A stretch of DNA of 64,000 nucleotides from contig OZ022500.1 in assembly GCA_963989385.1 (NCBI GenBank), positions 24,566,460 to 24,630,459 of the forward strand. The letters run 5' to 3'. Source of the stretch: Ctena decussata. Taxonomy: Eukaryota > Mollusca > Bivalvia > Lucinida > Lucinidae. The notes under the pieces are model-generated. The model ran no database searches, had not been told where the DNA came from, and saw nothing but the letters and a program-made list of their open reading frames with translations. Below are positions 11,851 through 23,136 of this stretch, piece by piece. Each line of letters starts with the position of its first letter. Position 1 is the stretch's first letter. Made by a program: the position numbers and the translations under genes.

Positions 11851-12085
11851 GAGCCATGACACGAGAAAAACAACAAAGTGGTTGTGCGCCAGCGCAGACT
11901 CAGATCAGCCTTGGCATCCACCCAGTTGGATCAGAATCTTCGCTAACCGCTCAAAGGGTAGATAAGGGCTTAAGCTACCTCCATGCGGACAGCGAAGACT
12001 CTGATCAGACTGGGCGGATGCCCAGGCTGATCTGAGTCTGCGCTGGGCGCACAATCACTTTGTTTGTTTTGTCGTGTCGCGGCTC
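11851..12085. mobile_element. PAL235 palindromic MITE, copy 2
   Basis: GAGCCATGACACGAGAAAAA to ...GTCGTGTCGCGGCTC. The full three-level inverted structure is present; the central spacer is in the orientation opposite to copy 1 (GGGTAGATAAGGGCTTAAGC before the CCATGCGGACAGC arm). Confidence 0.85.
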
Positions 12086-12479
12086 ATTTTGTCTACGTAG
12101 GGTCTTAGCAGAGTCAGAATTATATAATGTGTCGCTAAAGTGATTTGTTTTGGAGATAAGGAAAAGGAATTGTTTGTTTTCTATGATTAATCCGTAACAA
12201 ATTGCTTTTCCTGTCGGTTTATTAGAAATTAAGAAGAAGTTTGACAACATTAAGAAGGTCTTGTAGTCTGTACAATAAAAACAGGTTTTGTAATGCCATC
12301 AAAATAGTGAAAAGGATTGTTCTGAATAAGCCACTTATATTCAAAAGAGTTTGACTAGCTTGAAAGAGCAAAGGTATTTGTTGCTTTCAAATGCAAGATT
12401 AATAGCAACAACACGATGACTCTGTTTCAATTCCGGAAAACTGAAACTCGACTGACACACCCTGCAAACATGGGTTCGA

Positions 12480-12657
12480 GGTTATAAAACTTGAGAATAA
12501 TCTCAAACTCAAAGTAAAGCACACTGATTGGCTGCTTCCGAGCACATCTCAAACTCAAAATAAAGCACACTGATTGGCTGCTTCCGAGCATGTGCTCGGA
12601 AGCAGCCAATCAGTGTGCTTTATTTTGAGTTTGAGAATGAACTCAAGTTTTATAACC
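12480..12657. mobile_element. Foldback element with a duplicated left arm
   Basis: GGTTATAAAACTTGAGAATA at left pairs with ...AACTCAAGTTTTATAACC at right. The arm CACTGATTGGCTGCTTCCGA occurs twice on the left (ends at about 12542 and 12589) and once inverted on the right after the GAGCATGTGCTC centre. The arms contain ATTGG/CCAAT boxes. Confidence 0.8.
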
Positions 12658-12690
12658 TTTGGGCATGGTCTTGAGCGTAGTGACTTATAT

Positions 12691-12887
12691 GAGCCGCGAC
12701 ACGACAAAACCAACAAAGTGGCCCAGTCTGATCAGAGTCTTCGCTGTCCGCACGGAGCTAACGTAGACCCTTAGCTACCCTTTAAGCGCACAGCATAGAC
12801 TCTGAACAGACTGTGTGGATGCCTAGGCTGTTCTTGGTCTTCGCTGGGCGCACTTGCCATATTGTTGGTTTAGTCGTGTCGTGGCTC
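12691..12887. mobile_element. PAL235 MITE, copy 3, internally deleted
   Basis: About 40 bp of the left arm (the TTGTGCGCCC...GCATCCG part) are missing, so AAGTGG joins directly to CCCAGTCTGATC. Flanked by TTATAT on both sides (12685-12690 and 12888-12893), an apparent 6-bp target duplication. Confidence 0.8.
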
Positions 12888-13039
12888 TTATATTCAACAT
12901 TCGAATTCAACATCCTGCCGGAGAGGGACATCTGCACCTTAGACTTAAGTAAACAGCGCCAGCGATAAGCCAAGGGAATCGCTCTTTCCCATAAAGGTAA
13001 TGGGTGGCGTTTGATACGAGTCGAGGTGGGGGAGGGTGT

Positions 13040-13400
13040 AGACCATTTTGATATTTTCTGAAAGTCGTCACATTTCAGGATGGGAAGGTCAAGGTCAAGT
13101 TTTCAGTGGCTATTTCTAGAAAAACTTTGGCATGGCTCTGGCGCCTTTATTTATTGACCGATTTTAATGAAACTTATTATAATATTTAGAATGACAAAAT
13201 CTTGAATAAATTTACGTTTAAACATTGTAAGTCTAAGGTCAAGGCCACAGTAATTGTTGCTATTCTTCAAAAAAACGTTGTCATCGCCGTAACTTTTTTA
13301 TTCATGGAGCGACTTAGATATAGTATAACAGTATTTTCGACAAGTTTATGTTTCAGCGCTGTAGGTCGAAATTCAAGGTCATAATTCATGGTCCATGTTC
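13040..13400 (+). repeat. Diverged tandem repeat with AAGGTCAAGGTCA motifs
   Basis: Two to three units of roughly 120 bp, each with GTCAAGG/GGTCAAGGCCAC, a TTTATTNATNGA segment and ATATTTAGAAT/ACAGTATTTTCG. Looks like a fragment of a widespread dispersed repeat; no coding frame. Confidence 0.5.
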
Positions 13401-13920
13401 GGTGCAAGGGGATTTATTCGCTTCCGGTGTATTGTTTGTATCAGGAAAAAAAAATATAAATTGTAACAAGAGGCCAAACGTTACATTTGGCAATGACATG
13501 ACTACAAGTAAAAAAAAACCCAAACGTCACCATAAATTCATTGTTGTTTAATGGAAGCAACGGCACTTTTTAGGGAACTAAATAATATTCGACAAGAAAA
13601 GCGGAATATTTAATAAATAAGATTCACGAGAAACAGGTACCTGCTATCTAAGTGAACAGCCAAAACTGAGACAAGGTTCTTCGAGCGAGCAGTCTGACTG
13701 GAGTCGTTATTATGCCCTATATAGACAGAATGAATACTCTGATCTAATTAGCGTACACAGATGAGCAGACTGATTTATTTGCCTCTTGGCACATGCCGTA
13801 AGGTACAATCTTTCATGACTTTGTCGAAAACATTGTAAAATTCTAAAAAATTGAGACACCAAAATAATTATCGTTATTGTCATGAAAATGGAACAGCGTC
13901 CAAAAGATGTAGATGGAACG

Positions 13921-13984
13921 GCAAACAGTGCAGATCCTGATCAGACTGCTCTAGGGCAGTCTGATCAGGTTCTGCACTGTTTGC
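13921..13984. repeat. HP67 hairpin, GATCAGACTGC arm subtype
   Basis: GCAAACAGTGCAGATCCTGA...CACTGTTTGC; arms pair over about 28 bp with two mismatches around a CTAG centre. Flanks (AAAGATGTAGATGGAACG; CTCAGATCTATATGTCCCAA) match flanks of the hairpins at 41697 and 43441, so the hairpin is the core of a larger repeat. Confidence 0.85.
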
Positions 13985-14504
13985 TCAGATCTATATGTCC
14001 CAATACTTAGAATTTTTACGGCATTTGCGTTTTCTTTCTTATCTAGTGTCCCTAGAGAAATGCTCTCTTACGTTTAATATATGGTTTGTGCCGTTGAGGA
14101 GAATAAGCGAACATAAAATAATTAAGAACAGGAAAAGTATTTTATTATTCCTAGAGGAAATCATTGGCATTCAAATGCATGCCTACAATGGCAAATTCTA
14201 GCTAGAAGACCCCATAAACACATTGAATAACGCTAGTGCTATTAATTACACTTATCACCCACCACCTGTCGGAAATAATAAGCGATATCCTTGTGTGTAG
14301 AATATACTACGAAAAAGTATTTTATTTTCCTCCAATAAAGGAGAGCATACATATTACAAACGAACATATATACAATTACAAAGACACAAAAAAGACAAAG
14401 AACACAAAATGCAAAAAGAAAGGAAAAACATACAAGGTAAATAAAATACCATACAAACACAATACCCATGATACCCGCAATGCATACTATTGAATACCAT
14501 AATA

Positions 14505-15860
14505 CGATGCTTGAATGCATTCCACGCCGATGTGAGTAACAGCCTAGACTACAGCGAGTCCAGACTGTCACTCAAATCAGCATAGTCATACACGCATGAT
14601 ACCAATGACACTTATAATAGATACTATTAATACCATCTATATTACCATTTCACGATGTTTGAATGCATTCCATGCTGATGTGAGTAACAGCTTAGACTAT
14701 AGCGAAAGTAAAAAGTATGCAAAGACCAGGAACTGAAACAATCAAAATCCAAATCCAGCCCTCAAACCATAGTTGGAAACAACTAAGATTACAAATAATC
14801 AAATAATCAAGATACAGAGAACATATGGCCAACCGAGTGAGCAGCTTGTTTCCAAAAGGTGGCCACTCAGCAACCCAAACCGAACCAAAAATAATAAGAA
14901 CATACACAAGGTAAAACATCACAGAAACTCTGACACCAAAAACAGGCAACAGAGAACCACAACAGAACTACCGCCTTGGAACGGCCAGTAATGAATTACT
15001 GGGGGGTGGGGGCTTAAATCGATTTTACGGGCCCAACCTCACCCTCAGTTTCTGAAGTGGTACAAAATATTTAGTTGGTTGTTCGGTTCGCATGATAACC
15101 CTCTAACTCGTCAATGAATCATCACGGTAAACACATAAATCAAATTTCAACACCATGAAGAAGCAAAGACGAGGACTCAACAGATACAACGGGCCGTCTG
15201 GTTGTCACTCACATCAGCATAGCCATACAAACAGGATACCTATGATACTTATAACTCATATTATTTATTGCTGACTATATTACTATTACACGATGTTTAA
15301 ATGCATTCCATGCTGATGCAAGTGACAGCCTTGACTGCGGCGAGACCAGATTGTCACTCAACATCAGCATGGACATACAAATACGATACCTATGATATTT
15401 ATAAATAATATTATTTTTTACTGACTATATTGCCATTATAAACACGATGTTTAATGCATTCCAGGCTGATGCAAGTGACAGCCCTGACTGCGGTGAGACC
15501 AGATTGTCACTCAACATCAGCATAGCCATACAAATACGATACCTATGATATTTATAATTCATATTATTTATTACTGACTATATTACCATTACACGATGTT
15601 TAAATGCATTCCATGCTGATGCGAGTGACAGCCCTGTCTGCAGCGAGACCAGATTGTCACCCACATCAGCATAGCCATACATTTGTATAAGCATGATACA
15701 TGTACCTATGATATTTTTGATTCATATTATTCATTACTGACTATATTACCATTACACGATGTTTAAATGCATTCCATGCTGATGCGAGTGACAACCTTGA
15801 CTGCGGCGAGACCAGATTGTCACTTCAGCATGGAGATATGAGTATGATACTCATGATACT
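14505..15860. repeat. Satellite-like tandem array, period about 150, split by an insertion
   Basis: The marker CGATGTTTAAATGCATTCC occurs at about 14505, 14652, 15291, 15445, 15594 and 15757 (periods 147-163). Each unit carries an inverted pair, TGATGCAAGTGACAG and its complement-like GTCACTCAACATCAGC. The array is interrupted between about 14700 and 15180 by the dispersed repeat described next. Confidence 0.75.
14700..15058. mobile_element. Dispersed repeat R360, copy 1
   Basis: Starts with a GAAAGTAAAAAGTATGCAAA block and ends with ACCGCCTTGGAACGG, ATTACTGGGGGG and CCCAACCTCACCCT. The same ordered blocks appear at 61483-61911. It separates two parts of the satellite array. No coding frame or clear termini. 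Confidence 0.55.
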
Positions 15861-16243
15861 ATTAAACATAACATGAACTTCGAGCGTATCCGAGAGTGAT
15901 GTCCCATGTCCTATATCTTACCGAAACGAAATATAAGGTATGGGATGAAAGACACATCATGTTTAGACCATATGTTTTTTGTGTTAAAACCCAAAACGAA
16001 GACAATTAGTACTCTTCCAGCAGGCGCATGACTTCGCACTGACGTCGACCAACGCGACGTGGTCGCCAGTACTTGTTTTTATTGTCTATGCCGCTGCCTT
16101 CGTTTACCTACATTGTATTGTGTGATTGGGTTTTAATTGAGTAGCTGAATTACTATCTGTCTGGGAATAGCTGTTCATTCAGCTTTTCGTGAACTGTTGT
16201 TAATTTATGTATATCTTTTTACTTTCTAGATATCCCTGCCTTT

Positions 16244-17912
16244 GGTTTAAACATAGTTTATTCGTAAATACTATTACATCATACAAATACAATCATGAAA
16301 TACACAAATAGGATTCAGAAAGAAGCCAACAGGCTTATATAAATCTGTCTCCTGTAAAGTCAAATTACAAAATATAAAGTGGTGTTAAGTCTGTTACAAC
16401 CTAAAGCAATTGAATTACAATAATACTATAAGTTTTTTTGTTTAAATCCAAGAGAAGAGAAAAAAATGAGAGAGAGAGAGAGAAAGAGAGATAAAGAGAG
16501 CATAAAAAACAACACGAATTTGTAACTGACAATGCATTGCTTGTTTCTCAATAAACATATCAAAGTACAAAATGCACTTCCAATATTCATTTAAAATTTA
16601 AAAATGGATTACAATATACTCCGATTTTCTAATTTACTAATGTTTTCGAGCTTAACCGGGCGTGTCTGAAACGACAACACATGGCAAATGACTCGATTTA
16701 CCGCATATATTTCCAACTTTGAAAATCTATAAGCCATGGGCATGTCTAGGTCAGGCCTCGCTTGGTAGATCCTAAAATGATTATTATAATAATAACAAAA
16801 GAATCGGAGTGTACGAACCCTATACCCTATTCTAGCAAGCAAAATATATGAATAACAGAAATGAGAAGAAGAGAAATATGTAGAACAAGAAAGTAAAAAG
16901 AAGCTCCTCAAGCATGGAAACGTCTATTGTCATCTATAAACCTTTGAACCGCAAGGAAAATTCTTTCGTTTGCATGATTGTTGAGATGGCTGTCTCCTGA
17001 AAGCAAGACATTTAGACTTGGGGTACAATAAACAGATACAGTATTTATCATGTTAATACGAATGTGCTGATATCTAATACATTCGAGTAAGTAATGTTTT
17101 GTCGACTCAACTGAGCCGCAAACACAAAGTGGATCATCAGTTATGTTTTTCGAAAAAAGATGTTGGTTTAGAGAGCTACACCCTGTCCGTAATCTTGTAT
17201 GTTGTATCTGTAGGAACCTATTGCCCTTATAATAGTATTTAGGAATTTTGTGGACATCTTTGTTTAGCTGAAATTTAAAACTTGTTAAGGAGGTAGAATT
17301 TCGAACTTCGACAGGGAGTTCATTCCAGTCTCTTATACTTGAAGGGAGAAATGATCTATAATATAACTGTGTTCTGGTTAATATTGGCCTAATATTTTGT
17401 GAGTCGCGCAAATTATAAGTTGTGCCCTCGAATGATTCTGGTACTAGTGAAGATAAATAAGTGGGGGAAAGATTATTTTTCATTTTATAGAACATACATA
17501 ATTTATGTTTTGATCTTCTGACTTGTAGTGATTCCCAACCTAATTCGCGACTTAACATATCAAGTGAAACTAATTTTGTTGCCCCTGTAACTATTCTAGC
17601 TGCTTCGTTTTGAATTTTTTGTAGTGCATTTACTTCATACTGCGTGATATTATCCCAAACGATATCAGAATATTCCAGAATCGGTCGAATAAAAGAAGTA
17701 TATATTATTTGCAGAGATTCTCGGTCAAGCAAAAATTTTAGCTTTCTCATAATATTAACTCTTTGCCATGCTTTAGAAGTAATGTAATTTATATGCTCGT
17801 GCCATGTACCATCATTCGAAAGAAATAATCCTATGTTTATGATGTGTAACTTCTTTAATGTGTTTATTGTTCATTACTAAAGGTGGGTGTATATTTGGGT
17901 TAGTTTTTCTTG
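16244..17912 (-). mobile_element. 5'-truncated LINE (jockey/CR1/L2-like) with 12-bp target duplication
   Basis: The insertion is bounded by the direct repeat ATCCCTGCCTTT at 16232-16243 and 17913-17924, the expected target-site duplication. On the - strand it starts inside the reverse transcriptase ORF and ends in a 3' UTR that includes a CT/GA-rich tract (about 16465-16500) and AATAAACTATG near its 3' end. Only the last third of ORF2 is present, as with incomplete target-primed reverse transcription. It lies about 0.8 kb upstream of the intact C1q gene. Confidence 0.88.
16908..17880 (-). pseudogene. LINE reverse transcriptase, C-terminal fragment
   Basis: The main frame (ending at 16908) begins near MRKLKFLLDRES, continues FIRPILEYSDIVWD, a signature of the thumb region after the RT palm in jockey-clade LINEs, then SFLPSSIRDWNELP and a C-terminal zinc-knuckle-like CVCGSVESTKHYLLEC. 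Upstream on the same strand the related frame reads ...GLFLSNDGTWHEHINYITSK in phase with it, and PPLVMNNKHIKEVTHHKH in another frame, so a one-base frameshift lies near 17838. The palm with the YxDD box is absent. It cannot move itself. Confidence 0.85.
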
Positions 17913-18429
17913 ATCCCTGCCTTTACATTTTGCATCATGTGAGCCGCATGACGAACAGAAGCGACCCACTTCTTCCATACATACTGGTAAGGGCATTGCT
18001 TGTTCGAACCATGGGACATTTTACTGGACTTATGATTTGAGTTAACGTGTGTCTACAAGCGTTTCAATTAAAAAACAAAATAACTCCAGCATTTATTTTG
18101 AAGATAAAGATAGAATCATAGTAAAAGCCAAATTTAATAGGAACAGTCTAATCATAAAAGACATGTTCTGATACAAGAGGTTTTATAGCATGTATGCTGT
18201 AACTCGGCCTATTAGTGTAGTTATTTATTCAGCATCTGATCAGATTATCCTCTGTTTGCCAGGCTCCTGAGACTTTTATTGCGAAGAAAGAAAAGTCTGA
18301 GAATTTAGTGCGTGGATGCGCATACTGGTCATTGTGTTCTTAGGTCCAAAAAGGCACAGCTGAAAATATCTTATCAACTAAGCTACTTGTTTACACTTTT
18401 TGACGTATATTTGATTCTTATCATAATTT

Positions 18430-18666
18430 GAGCCGCGACACGAGAAAACCAACAAAGTGGTTGTGCGCCCATCGTAGACTCAGATTAACCTGGGCATCCG
18501 CCCAGTCCGATCAGACTCTTTGCTAAGCGCCTAAAGGGTAGCTACGAGTTTAAGCTACCTCCATGCGGACAGAGAAGATTCAGACCACACTGGCCGGATG
18601 CCCAGGCTGATCTGAGTCTTCGCTGGGCGCACATGCCATTTTGTTGGTTTTCTCGTATCGCGGCTC
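18430..18666. mobile_element. PAL235 palindromic MITE, copy 4, just upstream of the C1q gene
   Basis: GAGCCGCGACACGAGAAAAC to ...TCGTATCGCGGCTC. Ends only 57 bp before the ATG of the C1q gene at 18724, so it forms most of the proximal promoter or 5' UTR region. Arms remain well paired. Confidence 0.85.
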
Positions 18667-18723
18667 AAATTTTTATTTATCATTGTGTGAGTGCAGTTTA
18701 TATGACACTAAATTGCGTTGAAA

Positions 18724-19177
18724 ATGAAATTATCAACATTATTATTCGCGGTTTCTTTTGTGTTTATTCAAAGCTCAGTAGCAAATTTATCCAAATACGA
18801 CATTGCTCGATATTCCATTTTGGAAAAGAAATTGGATGCGCTTGTAGAACGTGTTGATTCATTGGAAAACACTATACAGTATCAAAAAAGTTTCATCAGT
18901 GCTCAAAGTCAACATATAACATCACTAAAGCAGACAATCACGAAACAAGCACTGCAGTTCGAATCTCAAAATGCTCGAATAGAACTTTATAGAAAATCTG
19001 TCGCGAAACATGAGAAAGTGGTTGAAATTATAAATTCGTTAAACCGGGTCAAAACGGATAAAACGTCACAATTTACTGACGGGTTACAAGGGCAAGGTGA
19101 TCAGCAGAGCTACAACAACAACCGAACTACTGACAACCTGGCCCGTGTAGGTGGAACGCCTATTCAGTCTAAAGATG
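18724..19177 (+). CDS. Secreted C1q-domain protein, exon 1 (signal peptide and coiled coil)
   Basis: ATG at 18724 opens MKLSTLLFAVSFVFIQSSVA, a classic signal peptide, followed by SILEKKLDALVERVDSLENT and HITSLKQTI, heptad-patterned residues that should form a trimerising coiled coil, then an Asn/Gln-rich linker (QSYNNNRTTDN). The exon stops at GATG|GTAAAC, leaving one base of a glycine codon. C1q-domain-containing proteins of bivalves with this layout are secreted, multimeric pattern-recognition lectins of innate immunity; no collagen repeat is present, as in most of them. A frame starting three to six bases earlier lacks an ATG, so this start is preferred. Confidence 0.9.
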
Positions 19178-19437
19178 GTAAACATACTCAATAATATTAT
19201 TATATTAAATATGATAATTTGTATTTTCTCTTTCTTCTTCTTTGACATTTACTTTGTTTTCATCAATATCATGCCTAAGTCATTTTGATTGCCATAAAAA
19301 TAATTTTAAAACTGTTCAGAGGAAAAATAAGGACAAGCGTAACTTTTATACTCTTTAATGATTATAATGACTATAACCTTTCCAGTGTGAAAAATATAAG
19401 CCTCTAAAACTGATACTAAGAAAATCTTCTATTTTAG

Positions 19438-19925
19438 GGCTAACTGGAAATACCTCCAAAAGTCACTTTATTAAAAGAGCAGTAATACATGCATCTGCAA
19501 CACCGCCAGCACGGCAATCACAGTCAGGAAGAGTTGCATTCACAGCTTATCTGGACCATGTTGTCGATCATCTTGGAATAGACCATACAATACCTTTCGA
19601 CAAAGTGCTTTTGAATGATGGAAATGCTTTCAATGTGCACACAGGACTGTTTCAGTGTCCCACGTCAGGAGTTTATCTGTTCATATTTAATATTCAAAGC
19701 AAAACTCAAGAAGTTGAGGCTAAACTAGTTGTAGATGGGAACAACAAGATTGATGCATTGACAACGGGCACAGGAACTGGCTGGGAGATGGGTGGCAACG
19801 CTGCTCTGCTTTACGTTAACGCTGGGCAGAATGTTTGGGTTGCTACTTATTATAATAATGACGTTTCTCTCAGGAACACGGATAGTTATCGATATACTTC
19901 ATTTTCCGGGGTTCTGTTATACTAA
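19438..19925 (+). CDS. Secreted C1q-domain protein, exon 2 (globular C1q domain)
   Basis: Begins after ATTTTAG with two bases that complete the glycine codon (KD-G-LTGN) and runs to TAA; whole protein 313 residues. From about residue 180 it reads RVAFTAYLDHVV, FDKVLLNDGNAFNVHTGLFQ, CPTSGVYLFIFNI, GGNAALLYVNAGQNVWV and ends YTSFSGVLLY: these are the conserved beta-strand motifs of the C1q jelly roll (F-D-x-V/L..N....N..G.F.., G.Y.F, F.G..L). The domain is complete and uninterrupted. A broken paralogue with the same intron position lies at 27977-29770. Confidence 0.92.
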
Positions 19926-19964
19926 ATATTGAAGGTTAATTAACTTCTGAATAGTTACATCCTA

Positions 19965-21352
19965 CAGTGGACTCGACAGTATCGGATCAAGTTCAATAAA
20001 ACTCCCGTTTTGTTGTATATGAATGCTAAAAGTATGTATGTTATGACACAAAACAATTGCAAAATATCCCTTCTACCTATCCATGTTAAAATATTTACGA
20101 AATTTATTCCTTTAAGGGCAGATAACCTATACAGACTTACGGGAGGGTCCTGCGACAGTAACGAATCAGGTGCGACAGTATCGGATCATATGATATTATT
20201 TTATAGGGAAGTTTCTCCGAGGCATTCTGACAACCTTCTTTTCTTCAATAATTTTGCTACATAAACAGTTGGACCTATTAAACTCTCTGAGGAAACTTTT
20301 ACGGCCTTTCAACGATATTTTTCATGTGGTCCTTCACCAGCAACGGTTTTGTCTGTTAAATAAAAGTTGAATGTATACAAAACTACAAGCATGCCAAAAA
20401 ATTTTAACTCAGTAACCCCCTGCGCCTCATAGCATGGAACTACTCAAACGGTAAAGATCATAAACTGCCTTTGCAAAGTGTAGACCCTGATAAGACCGTG
20501 GTGTCTGATCAGGATCATCAAATTTACGGTGATTTTCTGCCTTAACGATATTTCAGTGCAATCAGTGTATAAACACTACATGGTCATTCAACGAGTTCCC
20601 CGGCATTAATCTCAGTCTACACAGTGTACAGATGTCCATCCGATGAACGCCAGTCACATTCATGCGAGCTGATCTCGAATGTTTCAACAGAATGTTTAGC
20701 AGAAGCTTGGTTTTGCTACGCATAACCTTCATTATCATACGCTAGAATGTGGGGCTTGGGATGGGGGATATTTTACAAAAAGGATGTTGTCTTAGTTTTA
20801 AACTCATTTTCTTTGAAAAAAAGACACAGCAGCCACTCAGGTAGTTGATTTATGACTTGTTTTCAGCATCAGACCATACATCCAACATGCAGTTTCCAGC
20901 TGAGGCCTGTATTTCAGTTCAATTTATATGATGATCCGTTACTGTCGCACATCGGGGCCTCCCTTTTCAAGTCTTTAGTTTTATCAAATACTGGGATGTA
21001 ACAAAAATAATGACTGCCTGCAATTTTAGGGATGCCAGGACACATTACAAAGCAAAATTGGTTTCAATCGCCTAATGATAAAATAGTTTAAATAACCGAA
21101 ATCTATCTTGGGGTTAACGAGCAACAGGCAAAATGCAAGCGTCGCTGAAGAGGGGCCAAGCTTTTCAACAACTCTGATTTGTTTCTCAGCAGCAGATTTC
21201 GATCGATTTTTTCACCCTGCACTTTGCCATTGGTCGAACTTGATGACTGGTAATATAATGGTAAAAAATATTTGCTTCATTTGTGAGAAAAATGGGTGAT
21301 AACCTAAGAGTGATCCGATACTGTCGATGATCCGATACTGTCGAGTCCACTG
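19965..21352. mobile_element. 1388-bp TA-flanked TIR element with iterated subterminal motif
   Basis: Left end CAGTGGACTCGACAGTATCG and right end CGATACTGTCGAGTCCACTG are perfect inverted repeats (about 25 bp), with TA outside both (19963-19964 and 21353-21354). The motif GACAGTATCGGATCA recurs near 19977, 20152, 20171 and, inverted, near 20935, 21310 and 21326, resembling the IR/DR transposase-binding arrangement of Tc1-like elements. No transposase frame: 20010-20264 and 21108-21299 are weak open frames without recognisable domains. A degraded HP67-like hairpin sits at about 20471-20530. Confidence 0.85.
19995..20000 (+). promoter_or_regulatory. Candidate polyadenylation signal of the C1q gene, inside a transposon
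   Basis: AATAAA 70 bases after the stop codon and the first such hexamer downstream. It lies 30 bp inside the TA-flanked element at 19965-21352, so the gene appears to use an element-supplied 3' end. Confidence 0.6.
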
Positions 21353-21946
21353 TATTTATTATAATTATTTACCTTCAAAGCCTCGAGCAAAAAACTAAAA
21401 ACAAAAAAAATCATATTGAAAACCATATTATTAGTTGGATATCTGTTTGTATATGCAATTCTTCAAAAGCAGAATTTAAGGGTTAGCGATTAAGGACCCG
21501 CCAACAGTATTTCAGTTATTTAGACAAAACGGAGAGACGAATTAATGTTGTATCAATTCCATGTATTTAAGAGTCTGATACCTGTCTCATAGCCTGTTTC
21601 ACGCGTGCCCCCATAATGCTTGACGGCGAAAGTGGGTCAGGGAATTTTCTACTATGCATGACCCCAGTGCATGACCTTGTTGCTGAAACGCATTTTCCCT
21701 TCCAAAGCAACGGGGCTTCTCGGTAATGGTAGCCTAGTAACGTCTTGCGCACGCAACTAAACCGTTAAACCGATTTGAGTTCACCTGTGAATCAGTTCAA
21801 TTAAACACATGAGAAGCAGGAATATCGCTTATCAAGGATGTCGCAATAACCACCAAAGGTGCAATGGAAAAGGCAGAAGTAAGTCAAGAGGCTTTCCTGA
21901 TCCAGATGTGTCCATCATGGGTCTGATTGGGTCAGACTAGTGATAC

Positions 21947-22175
21947 GGGCCAGAGCACGACAAGACTCAAAAAGTAAAATGTGCGTCCAGCGAAGACTCA
22001 GATCAAATATGAGCATCCGCTCAATCTGATCGGTCTTCGCTGTCGACATGGAGGTAGCTTAGACCCTTTGCCACGCTTTAAGCGCAGAGCAAAGACTCTG
22101 ATGCGGATGGTCAGCTTGATCTGAGTCTTCGCTGGACACACATGCCACTCTGTTGTTTTGGTCGTGTTGTGGCTC
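21947..22175. mobile_element. PAL235 palindromic MITE, copy 5
   Basis: GGGCCAGAGCACGACAAGAC to ...GTCGTGTTGTGGCTC; more diverged than other copies, with a shortened right arm. Confidence 0.75.
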
Positions 22176-23136
22176 ATATAACTGTTTTGTTTGACAAGTT
22201 ACGTCACGCATTATGATAATGTTCATTGTTTTACTTTAAAACTTCTGTTACCTGTAACTCTTTCATTCAGAATAAAATATCAGCTAAAGGATTGCGTTTT
22301 GTTTGTTAGATCAGGGCAAACATTCAGGTATAAAAATTATTTAGTTTGGGGATTTTCTTTTTGTTTGTTCTACCTCTCTGGCACACAAGCCTTTTCTGTG
22401 TTGGGGTAAGTTTGAAAAAGCCGACGTCTCGGCGATGTTATAAACCATTAGGGCAAAAATAATACACCAAGATTTCAGATTTATTTAAAATAATATGTAA
22501 GTTACGTATTCCTATTTAAAATTAAACCAGTATTCTGAGTGTTGCTGTAATTTTACTGCTTTGCTGGTGGTCCAAATACCAAAAGAGCACACAAAGCCAT
22601 GCGTTAAACACAACTACTGCAAACGCATGAAATAAAACGAAAATTGCTCTTTTCACTGTAAATTCCATATTCATGTTGTGTGATTTTCGCTTGAAATTAA
22701 AGTTCTTTGAAATTTTCACTATTGCTTGTCACCACACAATAAAGAAACAATGCCATATCAACGTCGATGCTGGTCACGTCGACGCTACGCCATATCATAT
22801 GACATCAACTGTCATATCGGTCCCAGTGCAACGTCATGACGTTCTTGTGACATATCTGAATTTACCAACTGCCAAATCTGAGTAGAACCTGAAGCACCCG
22901 AAAGACATGTGGAGGTCTTGGGTTCGACTCTTGGTCAAGTTAAATGATATAAAACGGTACAAACCTTCTTGCGATAAGCACAAAAAATGCCAAGCTAAGA
23001 CTCCATAAGCTAGTGTCAGTATTACATTGTACATGTACATGTATGTGGCTGGGTGTTATTTATCATGCATATGCTGCAAAATTCACCTGATAACAGGGGT
23101 ATGATAACATGATGTGATATCATGTCACTGCAGAAC

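Noticed and set aside
12005..12973. Several short frames on both strands at 12.0-13.0 kb, including PRHDKTNK-like peptides
   Set aside because: These peptides are translations of PAL235 arms and recur wherever the MITE occurs; not proteins.
14242..14571. 109-residue hydrophobic frame on the - strand
   Set aside because: Phe/Val/Cys-rich translation of A- and CA-rich sequence opposite a Lys-rich frame; no start context, no domain, next to the satellite array.
14505..15860. CRISPR-like regularly spaced repeats
   Set aside because: Units are contiguous satellite repeats of about 150 bp with no unique spacers, in an animal genome.
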